Source: Umbilicaria muhlenbergii (lineage: Eukaryota; Ascomycota; Lecanoromycetes; Umbilicariales; Umbilicariaceae). Taken from it: a stretch of 64,000 nucleotides of DNA. Location: NCBI GenBank assembly GCA_000611775.1, contig KK106983.1, positions 4,779,818 to 4,843,817 on the forward strand. The letters run 5' to 3'. Shown here in pieces: positions 12,420-23,400 of this stretch. How positions within the stretch are numbered: the stretch's first letter is position 1; every line of letters begins with the position of its first letter. Under the pieces are notes generated by a model. The model did no database searches, had not been told where the DNA came from, and was given only the letters and a program-made list of their open reading frames with translations. A program made the translations under genes and the position numbers.

Positions 12420-14121
12420 TTAGTCTCGCCTTACGAGCACAACCGGCCCATCGAAAGTAACTCTGCCCTTGACCCAATACATCACTAGACTCACGACAAC
12501 AACGCCCATAAAAATTGCCACGCTCCAATTGAACGTGGAAGCATCGACGGGGGTCCCATTTGGCCAGAAACACCAAAAGAATGCAAACACGGCATACACC
12601 AGCCCGCTGATGTTTACGGCCACGCCGAAGCGGCCCAGGCTCCAGCGGCATTGCGGTAGGCTCTTCGGATTGTATAGCCGGCGGTGAAGAACGCAGCTTA
12701 TGGACACAATGTAGGTCAGTAAGATGGCAACAAGCTGAAGGGAAGCCATGGCGTTGAAAGCGACCGAAGAGCCAAGGTTGATAAGGGACAGGAGGATGCT
12801 AATCAAGCAAGAGAGGCCAACGGCATTGGTAGGGATCTGTAAACTAGGGTGGACATATGATATCCACCGAGAAAAGGGAAGGCCGCCGTCGCGCGCAAAG
12901 GACCACGTCTGCCGGGATGTGGAGAGGTTGAAGGAGATGTTGCTCGCAACAAGGAGAAACAGGATGACTGCAGTGAGCGCGTTGACGCCGGCCACGGAGA
13001 CGGCATTGCGGAAGACGTAGAGAAAGGGGTAGGCGGAGGGATCGCTCAATGCGTCGTCGACGGACGGGATGCAAAATATGTAGGCTATGAGGAGGATCAA
13101 GCCCATGACACCATTGAGCAAAAAGCTACCCATTATGGCGCGTGGTACAATGAGGCCAGCATCTTTGATCTCTTCCGACATGTGGGCTGCACCATCAGAG
13201 CCTAGCAATGTCATTAGTATTGGTTGGGCCGAGTAGCTTGCTTTATTCAATAGACCTACAGACAAGACCAAAGATTGCAGATATTTGTCCAACCATAAGA
13301 CTCAAACCCATGTTGCTCCATCCGCCTCCGTTTGAGAATTGAGTGAAGACGACTTTCGCCGGTGTTTTCGGTGCTAGGGCCCACAAGACGATGATTATAG
13401 CCAGGAAACCACCTACGTGGACGACAAGCAACAGGTTTTGAGCGCCGGGCACAGCTCTAGCGCCCCAGATGTTTGAGACAAAAACAAGGGAGACCATCGC
13501 AAAGACAAGCAGCGTTCCTTGCCAATTGGTGGGTTGATAGTTTGGATTATTGACCGTGATCAATCCTTGAACAATGGTTCCACTAAGGAAGGAGCCGGAG
13601 GCATTGCCGGCTTGCCAGGAGAGCGTTGACATCCAACCCGTCATATAACTCATGAATTTCTGGTATTTTGACGGAGCAAATTCAGACACCCAGTGGTATT
13701 GTCCACCGCAAGTGGGAGCCATCGATGCCATCTCGGCCAGTGATGCGCTGATCACGCCGAATCCAAAGAAGGTCCATATGTAGGACCAGAAGAGGCCCGC
13801 TCGTCCCCCATCCACGAGTCCCTGCGTGTTCGCGGTCAGGTAGAACTCCCACGTAGCCTGCAGTAGAATGGTGAAACTCAGTGTAGACAGTGGAAAGAAA
13901 TTCCTGTTCAATTCCTGTTTCTTTCCCATGCGCCGCATCTCTCTCTTATCAAGGAGGGTGGAGCCAGCGCCGTGTGGGAAGCTCTCTGAGACGAGATCAT
14001 CGTCGATGCTGTCGTCAATGCCGTCGACAGTATGATTGGTTGATAGTTCCCTCGACGACTGTTGTAATGGTGTTTGGCCAGAACTGCCATGGTTTGCAGC
14101 GTCAGACGAAGAGGAGAACAA
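12420..14121 (-). CDS. APC-family amino acid/GABA/choline-type permease
   Basis: A plasma-membrane transporter of the fungal amino acid-choline transporter (GABA permease-like) family. Exon 1 (to 13260) and exon 2 (13201-12420) flank a 58-nt intron whose phase-1 joint gives GLVCSDGAAHMSEEIKDA, a family signature. Others visible are GQYHWVSEFAP, ISFNLSTSRQTWSFARDGGLPFS split over membrane segments, and WCFWPNG near the last helices; about 12 hydrophobic segments are present. The model is 547 residues. Oddity: the frame opens with TTG at 14121 and has no in-frame ATG before an upstream stop, so the true start is either the internal ATG at 13938 or lies in an unrecognised upstream exon. The substrate cannot be assigned from sequence. 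Confidence 0.88.
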
Positions 14122-15483
14122 GCTCGCAATTACGGGATACAGTCAAGTTCAACACAAAGAGACTGTCAGTTGGCCTCGAAAGTGGTCATAAGAATGTAAA
14201 TCAAGGGACTGCGGTACCAGTTCTCAATGAGATAGCAGCAAGCAAGGCAATGCAATGCAGAGGTTGGGGGGGACTCGGGAAGGTGACATTGCATGCAAGG
14301 GTACCAATAGCATATTGCATGGGCGGTTCATGATTTCTTTTTTCTTTCATTAGTGACCACATCCGATTTCATGGTGATGAAGAAAATGCAAAGATTGGTT
14401 CGTTGCATGGTGGCACAGGCAGACGGAGTAGATGCCATTGATCTCCGACGTCCCAATGGGCATGTAAGTAAGCACTAATGTACTCCGGATGTGCAAGGGC
14501 GCCATCGGCCCATCGTACGCCGTGGATGCAGGGCTATTTCGTGGTGACTGCTCGTGTGTCTACTACCCGGCTCGTAGATAAGCAGCCGCACGATAGGAGA
14601 GTCGCGTGACCAGAGATGCTGTCGCCGCATGAGTCCCTGAGCATGCGTTCAGGGCTTGTCGAGCGTGCAGTGCCTTCGTCGATAGATCTGAACATTTCTT
14701 GCTCATGCTCTACAGGGAGGCAGGTCCTTCGCCGACCGATCGACTTCCCGGTGAGGCCGCCTTGTCTCCTTGAGGCCAAGCATGTTGTCTGTTCGCCTTT
14801 CGCCATGGAGCCAGCACGTGCCCTCGAGGCTGAACAATGTCCTAGCACACGCTAGCCGTAGTGGTAGCGGCGAGGAGTTCTGTTCTCACCCTCTCACGGC
14901 CGGATGCAGATGGGGGTCCACTCGGCCAGCCTCGATTAGGTACGGAGGCACGCGAGACTACTGAACAAGGTACATGAACACCCGGTCAGATCGCAGAAAC
15001 GTCACAGTCGAGCGATCTAGTCGAACTGGTTCCAATAGGAAGCACATTGACCATGAAGCACAACCCACCGCCATGACAAGCTGGGCCTCGTCAGATCATA
15101 GCGCCCGTGACTGTCCCTGATAGTACCATGCCTTGGGCTCGGTTCAGAAAAGGACGGCGGGAGCCGAGGTCTGAATTCCGACCCAGAGGGGTTGATCGCT
15201 ACCATAGCATCAGGAACTGGAGATCCAGGCCCTTTGGTAGCAGGGAATATATTCAACCATGTGGCGCTGAGCAAGCAGACGGTGACATGCTGTTCTTTCC
15301 GCTACGAGCATTGACACGGTGCCTGGATGTTGCTAGACGTTGATCCTCCAAGTTTTGGCAGATGGTATGGCGCACGGTGCTACCTAGCCCTAGTTTACCT
15401 GGGGCCTCCCCAGCGACCTACATGTCGTTAGTCCTCTGTTACGTATGATCCTCAGCCCGCATGTTCGGCACGAGGGGTGTATC
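14122..15483. other. Intergenic, permease 5' side
   Basis: About 1.4 kb. It may hold a missing first exon of the permease, which needs a start codon, and the promoter of the secreted-protein gene. Open frames on both strands are not convincing. No repeat or RNA gene was seen. Confidence 0.45.
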
Positions 15484-17378
15484 ATGAATCTGTCTCCCAC
15501 TGTTTGGGTGCCATGGCTTTTGCGCCTATCATTCATCACACTCCTTCTCTGCCACTCGCTGTCACCGAGGTTTGAATCCAGCGCTTGTGCAGTTACACCA
15601 TGGGCCTTACCTTTTCTTCTCCAGCGCTCAATGCTGTTAGCACTACCACAGCTCATACATATGCTTTCTCTACTTCGTATGCTTTCAATCCCACCGCGAC
15701 CAACAACTTTGGTATCTATGCAACTGTCAAGTATTATCGTAAGTCAATATCCTCCTTGTGATGTTCAAGGCTTCCATCTCATGTCCCACACAGCGCAGGG
15801 CACTGGGCCCCAATATCAGGTGACCCCGGTGGTTACGGTACCCGACGGCGGGGTCCATACTTGCGACTTGTTCCCGCTTCAGATGAGTCTTGCTTCCATT
15901 GATTGTCCGGATTTACCGGTGACCTCTTTTGGTCCTGGCACTGCCACCATCGCATTCACTTCGAATTATGCCGTTCAGGGTGGTTATGCGTTCTCTATCG
16001 CAGCAGTGACTGGAATCGGCACCACCACAGCAACTACAACAGCAACAGTCACAGATCCGGCATTACCAGTCTCGACTATTACCACTTCATCATCTTTGCC
16101 CGCGTCAACACAGACTAATACTGTCTTCACAACCCTTACAGGCGTGTCGACGATTACCGCAGAAGGCGTTTGCCCTACCTCCAGCACCACTGAGCTCAGC
16201 AGCTCTTCTAGCTCTCCAGTGGCAATCTCTTCCAGCTCCGCAGCAGCAAGCTCTACTACTTCCGAAACGACTCCTCTGACTACTTCTACCTCTGTTGCTA
16301 CCTCTGTTACCCCCTCTTCTTCATCTGTTACCCCCTCTTCTTCATCTGTTACCCCATCTTCTTCATCTGTTACCCCCTCTTCTTCATCTGTGACTACATC
16401 ATCTACATCCGTTGTCACCTCCTCTACGTCTGCAAGCGCTTCTTCGTCCACAATCACCACTACTCCCAATCCGCCTACCACCCTGACTACGAAAATTGCA
16501 TCAACCACAGCCAAGATAGTCTGCAATTCCGGTATGTTGCGTAGTGTATTATACCCCGTACTTGTTACGCTGACCAGTACACAGACAACTGCCTTCGTGG
16601 TTTCCAGAACAATCAAGCCGCTGCGCAAGGCTTCTGCAGCACCTACACGATGGGCACTCAAACCTCACTAGGCCCATCGTATGTTCCAGCAAGCTGCGTT
16701 CCCAGTAGGCTGTCCAGTGCGTGTACTTGTATTGCGCAAACTCCTCTGTCGTCGACGCCAGTTTCTACATCCAACAGTCCCATCACCTCGAGCACTCCAA
16801 CTACAACCTCGAAGACAACGTTCACTACAGCTTCCTCCGTCAAATTAGTCTGCAACGCCGGTATGCTGTTCTTTTCCCCGTAAGCTTCGGCCAGTGCTGA
16901 CTTTACCTAGATAACTGCCTTCGCGCTCTCCAAATTTCCATGAGTGCCGCCGCATCCTTCTGCAGCACTTACACAATGGGCGGCGTAACATCCACCCCAG
17001 CTTTCGTGCCTGCATCATGCACCGCCAGCCGTCTATCCAGTGCATGCAGTTGTATCGCCACAACTGCTGCACCGGCCGCGACGAGACTTGCCAAGCGAGA
17101 CGATGGGTTCGCGGGCCCTGACTTTACACTCTCTGGAGGCAATGGACCCACCATTACATCTTCCACGACCGTGACAACGTAAGTACCTCCTGATCCTGGC
17201 TATACGGTCTATCAGCTAACTAGTGTACAGTTCCGTTGCTGTCATCACCACAACGACGGTGATTGTCCCTGCTGATACTACCACAGTGACAGCGACCTCG
17301 ACGGTTGATGTCATGACTACCTCGACGGTCACGACGCTGCCGGCTAATTGCGCGTCCGGTATTTCTGCAACGCCTTGA
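15484..17378 (+). CDS. Modular secreted Ser/Thr-rich protein with two Cys-rich units
   Basis: Probably an extracellular or wall-attached glycoprotein of unknown function. Secure exons are 15600-15738, 15794-16531, 16585-16860, 16911-17178 and 17231-17378, about 522 residues. Order: an N-terminal beta-rich domain with paired Cys, a long Ser/Thr linker containing four copies of SVTPSSS, and two Cys-rich units that each start DNCLR and run through FCSTYTMG and PASC to LSSAC-C-CI. A dibasic LAKR site and a Thr-rich tail follow. A good signal peptide (MNLSPTVWVPWLLRLSFITL) lies just upstream at 15484 but in another frame. Joining it needs an intron of only 23 or 32 nt, or reflects a frameshift, so the 5' end is uncertain. 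No clear GPI signal is seen. Confidence 0.75.
16303..16386 (+). repeat. Four 21-bp coding repeats (SVTPSSS)
   Basis: Four head-to-tail copies of a 21-nt unit beginning TCTGTTACC lie inside the Ser/Thr linker of the secreted protein, with one visible base difference in the third. Being in frame, copy-number change would only lengthen or shorten the stalk. Confidence 0.93.
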
Positions 17379-17849
17379 GTCGGTGCTACTGGTTTTGAAC
17401 CGTCATTATAACCAAAAATCGATTCGGTATAGACAGGCCGAGGCGATCTCTCAAAGTTAAAAGTCATTTGAGCTGTTAAGTAATGATGCGGATGAATGAT
17501 AGCCATGACAAATCAGAGAACACACCGGTGAAGTGTTTTGGATGGAGGTGTCAGTATACTTCTAATGTATTACTAGATCATGTTCCATTCACTCGTTGTG
17601 CTCATTCCTCACAAATAGAATCACGTAATTTGATGCCAATCAGGCCCAATGCTTTATCACCTATTACGCAAGTCCCAGCATGAATAACAGGAAAACTTCA
17701 TCAAAAGCTCAAAACCAGCGCGGTCTCGGCGCTTCTCAGTCGCGGACAAATAGAAGGCACGTATCGTGCAACAGTCACATCCTCAGAACGCGCACCAACC
17801 CAGCAGCAAGACCCGCCTCGCAAGAACCCAACCAGATCCACCCCCTTGC
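17379..17849. other. Convergent intergenic region
   Basis: 471 bp between the secreted-protein gene (plus) and the DUF7820-like gene (minus). A minus-strand frame at 17701-17886 contains GSCCWVGARSEDVTV and could be an unannotated last exon of the DUF7820-like gene, but no convincing splice joins it. Confidence 0.4.
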
Positions 17850-19050
17850 CTAGACCGCCCCACCATACACCAACCCACACCCACAACCCGCTCCCTCCGC
17901 CGTCGCCGTCGCCGCCGCCGCCCCCCCCTCATCCACCCACTCCACCTCCCCCACCGGCACCACCTCCCCACCCCCCCGCACCTTATACTGCCTACACCAC
18001 GGCCCCCCCGCCCCCTCCCGCTGCCTCTCCAAGACCTTAACCGCCATCGGAAACGGCTGCAGCTCCGCTCCATCCTCTGGCGTGAGATTCGCGCTCTCGG
18101 TCACATAGATGAAGCCAGCTAGAAGAGTGTCGTCCCAGTGGCAGATCCACGGCGTGGCGCCCGCGGGGACGCTTTTGGCGCTGCTGCTGTGGCTGGGATC
18201 GCGGGGTGTGCGTGCTGAGAGGGAGAGGGAGAGGGAGAGGGCGAGGGCGGGTTGGAGGATGACTGTTTTGTTGAAGGGGGCGGAGAAGGTGTAAGCGGGG
18301 CCGGAGGAGGGGGCGTTGGCGTCGGTTTGCGGGACTGGGTTTATGGGGATGTGGGTGAGGTTGAAGGGTTGGGGGCCGTAGGTGAGGTTTGGACTTGCCG
18401 GGGATGGGGAGGTCGTTAGATCGATTGTGAGGGATTCGCTGGCGGGGATGGAGTTGATCTGGATGGTGAATGAGGATGGGTTGGGGACGAAGCAGGCCCA
18501 TGTTTTGGTGGCCGAGTTGTTGAGACAGCTGCTGCTATCGCGGGGGTCGGGTCTGACATCCAAAGCGTATTTGCCCAAGGGAACGGGAGGGAGGTTGGGG
18601 ACTGGAGTGGCGATTGGTACGGCGCCGATAAGACTTGCTGTTTCACTGTCGCTGACTGTTGTGGGAAGGATTGTCGTCGTGACAGTTACAGTTCCCGTCG
18701 CTGCTGAAGAGCGCAATGAAGGTGTAGAACTTAGTGTTGAGCTTGTAGGAAAAGTTCAGTTAGCGATCAGTCTCACTCTGCTGCGAAGGCTCTTACACGT
18801 ATTTATGACCGTAGAGCCCGAAAATGGCTAATGGAATGACAAAAGCTAGAAGCACAAAAATAGTGATCACCAGCCCTAGAATCATCCATGAATGCGGCTT
18901 GGAAAGACCGCAGACATTTGCTGAGGGACGGCGTTCTGCTGCGACAACGTCCAGTCCATCTTCAATCGGAACTGCTTTCAACTCATCATCGTCATGATCG
19001 TCCGGCGAAAAGGTGTCGAATCTTTCAGCAGCGTATCGTTCGTTCTCCAT
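17850..19050 (-). CDS. DUF7820-like single-pass membrane protein
   Basis: A type II-like membrane protein of a fungal family of unknown function. Exon 1 (19050-18797) encodes an acidic cytosolic head and one membrane helix (WMILGLVITIFVLLAFVIPL). A 55-nt intron (18742-18796) joins in phase 2 to exon 2 (18741-17850). The outer part follows: a Thr/Ser stalk, a W-x-C segment (TWACFVPN), LTYGPQPFNLTHIPINP, GPAYTFSAPFNKTV, ATPWICHWDDTLLAGFIYV and AVKVLERQREGAGGPWCRQY. I remember this order as the DUF7820 pattern. The total is 381 residues. The C-terminal 40 residues are low-complexity Gly/Ala and may be mispredicted if another exon exists downstream. It lies next to the secreted Ser/Thr protein, tail to tail. 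Confidence 0.8.
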
Positions 19051-20405
19051 GATGGATTAGTTAGTGTTGTGAGATGCTCCAAAATCCGAAGAATCGTACT
19101 ATGTGAGGGTACTACACGAAGACTGTGCGGATCATCATAGTCTGCAATAAGCCAACATTTAACAACAAGTTGCTGAGCCCCTTTCAAGAGGACAGAGTGC
19201 AGTACACAAAAAAGTATGAGGCACAAGCAGCATTGCAGTACAGATGTTACCTGTGCCTCTGTACGGGTATAACAGCCCCTTCCCGCAGATTGACGGCCCA
19301 GACCACTCGATTTGAGGCATTGTTACTACAATCTACTCTTCCAATTTCTTAGCATAAAGTCGAGTCCCCTCTACAACTATTCCTTTAACAGAGAAGTTTT
19401 TCTTTCCCAAAATGAGTGGCGGAGATCCAGTTAGGCCCGAGACTTGTACTGTCAAGTACAGAATCGCTCAGTTCTCAGCCCCCAATCTTTTTCTCTAGAC
19501 CGTTGGCGAAGCACCGGCCATAACTGAAACTTGGGAGAATCTTGTCGCTTGCCCAACCTGACCACTGCTCTAGACGAGGCGCGACAAGGGTCTTGGTTTG
19601 CGATATATTCTATTTCCGCACCTGTGCGACCACCGCGAGATTGTCAGTCACGGCGCAGAGGTTTCGGGGCGGTGCTTGCAGATACTCCTGACATACCACA
19701 TGAAACAACAATATGCAATCCGCTGTCTATGACCTGATCACAGGCTCCAAAGAATATCGCATCCTATGGCTATCCGAAAAATATGCTTGGGATCTATAGA
19801 TCAGTAGTCAAGGGGCGTCCACCACGGGGTGCCACTTGGGCCTCATATGATTTCCGAATACTTTTCTGTTCGTCAGATCGACCATCAACTTTAATATGCA
19901 GTGAGGTTATTTCGAAGTGCAGCGTGCTGCCCTGTGATCTAGGTGTGCGTGAAATTTGAGCATAGGGTTTGATTTTTAAATGGCCACAAATGAACGAAAC
20001 ACAGATTTCCAAGAAGTTTCAAAATCGCTGCGATCCTTGCCGGTATCAACCTCTGAGACTGTTGGACCTACTCGCAAAATTCTTTGTGGCCAGGAGAAAG
20101 AACGTCGAACCATACCAAAGCCAACGTCCCCCAACTTTCCAATCAAGCTTGCGCGCCGAAATGCCTCAAGAATTCGCTCAATTGAAAAGACCGACCATGC
20201 ATGCATTGTAGGGCCTGCCTGGGGAATCGTGTGATGCGCCTGCAAAGAATCGCCAAGGGGTATAACAGAATGAACGACAGAAATTGGGAAAGATGCTGCA
20301 AAGGGGATAGACATATTAAGATTACATAAGTGTGAAGTATTCAGAGTAGTTGGTCATAAACATCATCATTCAAATGCATTTTGGTCATGCACCATGTCTA
20401 GAGAG
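19051..20405. other. Intergenic, DUF7820-like gene to RhoGAP gene
   Basis: 1.35 kb. A minus-strand frame at 19976-20314 shows IPLGDSLQAHHTIPQAGP, faintly like the GD-A-H--P--G segment of FAD-dependent hydroxylases, but it has no partner domains and may be chance. Nothing else was seen. Confidence 0.35.
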
Positions 20406-23400
20406 TCAGTTCTGTCTTTTCCAGGGCATTCGAAAGCCGGCGGACTCACTCGACATGGTAGGTTTCCGCTGATCAGCTCCCATTAAGAGCATGGAGCTTT
20501 CCCTCCGCCGTGCTTTCATAGCTTGCATGCTGCTGGGTTCCAACGTACTGTTATGGGTGCCATACTCTGGACCCGGCATAGTGACAGACCCACTGTTGGT
20601 CTGGCCGTACATGAGTGCACCAAAAGTGGTGGGAGGCTCGTAAGATGGCTGTAATGGGATGAAACCTGTGTCGTGCTCTGCATGAGATTCACGCAATACT
20701 TGGTCATACGAAGGACCCTGCGCTGGAAATGTAACCTGTGTGTAAGAAGGTGTAGGAATGTCGGAGAATAACTGGCGTCGGGGTGATCTTATTTCCTCAG
20801 GGGTTAATGGCTCGACTGTAGCGATTTCAGTAGGCATTGCCATACCGTCCGCAGGTTTGGCCCCAAAGATGGCGTCGAATTCGGTCAAAAACATTGCGAA
20901 AACCGGGGCGGGGATGTTGAGCGTTGGTGAGAAGACGATGCCAACATTGCGGATCGTCATTTTGTTGACATCAGCATTGTTGACTACTCCGATGAGGAAT
21001 GCAGAGATGGCGCGAACCAGGCAAAAATTGACTTGCGGAAGCTTATGCACGAGGATATTGTAGGCGAGAATCTTTCTGGACTTGTCCTCGAGCTCTGCTT
21101 CAAAGCATGTCAGTATCATCGTTCACTAAACCCCACACGGCTAAGGGGTGCATACCTTGGACTGCCAAGAAATCAAGATGCAGTTCACGAGGCAGTACAG
21201 TACCTGGTAGCTCGCGTAAGTAAAGCTTCAACAGAGACGCGACGGCATGCACATCATAGTATTGGCCGTCGGCCCGGAAATCAAAGTCGCCTTCCGTATT
21301 GAAGCGTTCTCGAAGAGCCCTGATGACCACGTTGGACCCACTCAAACGAAAGATGCCCTCTTCGCTAGCAGCGTCTTCGGCCTCGAGGTATTCAAGGCAG
21401 CGATAAACCACAGCCGGGAGACATATATCAATTCCACGTGGAGGATAGTACTTGACGGCTTCAGCAAGTGGTGCACCAAAGACTGGCCGACCGGTTCCAG
21501 TCCGCTCGTTGTATTGTTGCTGAGCCAGAGTTGTGCTGGACTCGTTTGAGTGAGCCATTGCCACATCAGGCGTGCCTTTATCTCGGAAGCCCCAAATGCC
21601 TCTCTTCTTGTGTTCCTTGTCTTTTGTCTGCGGGCTTGTTGGAGGCTTGTTCCCCCATGCTCCAACATCTTGGATGACTGTAGCGTTAGTTGGACCAGAA
21701 ATGGTTTTTGACGCTTGAGCAGTATTTGTTTGACCTTGAGGAATAGATCCGGTCACGGGAGGTGAGGGAGTATCCGTCAAGTGTCTACTCGGCGCGACCC
21801 TGACCGGCGCCTGACCAGGGACTGTGTCTTCATAACTAACAGTTTGTAGGGCCTCGATGGCTTCAGGTTCCGGACCATCAATCACGACTCCGTCTTTCTT
21901 GTCTAACCTCTTCTTATATTGTGAATGAGACATCTTGCTTGACCCGCCCGAGTCAATTCGTGCAATGGAAGACCTTGACTTCTCGTCTTCAGATGAGTAA
22001 TAGTCTACATATTGAAGAAGTGCTTCGACCCAGTCATCACGCTCGTCATCGCTCTCGGCACATAGGACGTGACGTACGAGACTGGTTGAATCCTTGCGTT
22101 TCGGTTCAAGAATAAGGAATGCATGCCGGTACTGATTGTCGGGGTCCTCAAGGCCACGCGATGGTGAGGGCGATTTCTGGTGTTGGGACTGCTTTCCAAT
22201 CTGCGCATTTTGCAGTTTAATGGTGCCTAAGAGAGGGCCTCCGGGAGACTCATAGTACCGCAAGACTGGCTCATCCAGTACGAAGAATCTTGCTTTCCAG
22301 CCACCAAAATTCTTTCCGCGCTTCGTTAGGTAGCCTTCTTTTCGAAGTCTAGCATCAGGGCCGAGTGTAACGGGAGATCCGGAATGGAGAATGGAGTTGT
22401 TGGCACTGCCCTCATCGCTACTGGACTCTATGGCTTGTGCTGATAGATAATAACAAACAAGCAGTGCTGCCCTTTCATCCATCGGAGTATCCAGGACTGC
22501 CTCAAAGTATGTTTCCAGGGCCTCCCGTCTAGCGTCAATCTTCGCCGGAGCATGCCCATTGAATAAGGCCCGGTCTGGGAGTTTCGCACTCAGTGATGAA
22601 CATTGCTTTAACTGCTGATCTAGTTGGGGTAGTGAGACGAGGGCCTTTTCGAGACGCCATAGCTCCTGTCGATCCGATCTAGTCGAGATACCGAGCGTAA
22701 AGACGGGCTCTTCCTCCGAGCCCCTGGCGGCTAGAGAATAGCGAGATGGTTTCAAGCGCGACGACGTCACCTTAATCGAGATAGAGGGTAAAGCGTTAGG
22801 AGGCAGGAGTAGATTCGGGTATGACTCGGAAACGAAACCTCGATAGATCCCTTTAGACCTTACGTTGTCGCTCAAGTCATCCACACGTGGTTCTGATACT
22901 GAAACGCCATCACCTAAAGGTGCCGACCTCCCATCCTTCGATACTTGCGGCGACGTGATTGTCGCTTGATGAAAACCATCCTTCTGTGGGGCACCTGGTG
23001 AGGCCAATGAAATAGGGGTATGGGGAGGGAGAGGAATAGGATGGCGAGGAGCCCTTGGCGAAAGTGGCAAACCGGGAAAACCACCGCGCGCAGAAGGTGG
23101 GGGAGACGCCAAAGATGCCCCGACCCCATCCCGTGGCATCCTTGGTAGCGGTGAGTTCAATGGGCGATCGCTAGGGCGAGGGCTCATGGGTAAGCCGGGA
23201 CTCATGGGTGGTGGTGAAACAATAATGCGTTCGGTGACGGAAGGTGGAAGGGCAGTTGGCGGACTGAGCACACTTGCTAGTGAGGTTGGCGGATTGAGGT
23301 ACCCAGGGATAGCTGCTGGCTCGGATTCAGGTTGGATAGCTTTGGCCTGGGAGGGCCTTGGTGCCTCTTTCGACGGAGAATCTTCCGTCTTGAAAGCGGC

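Noticed and set aside
14534-15343. Several 60-105-codon ORFs between the permease and secreted-protein genes
   Set aside because: They overlap on both strands, have no domain signals and do not join into a longer product.
15570-15582. GTTTGAATCC resembling a tRNA T loop
   Set aside because: The flanks do not pair as a T stem and the site falls in the secreted-protein gene.
15984-16661. Minus-strand 225-codon Val/Glu-rich ORF
   Set aside because: It is the antisense shadow of the Ser/Thr-rich linker of the secreted protein.
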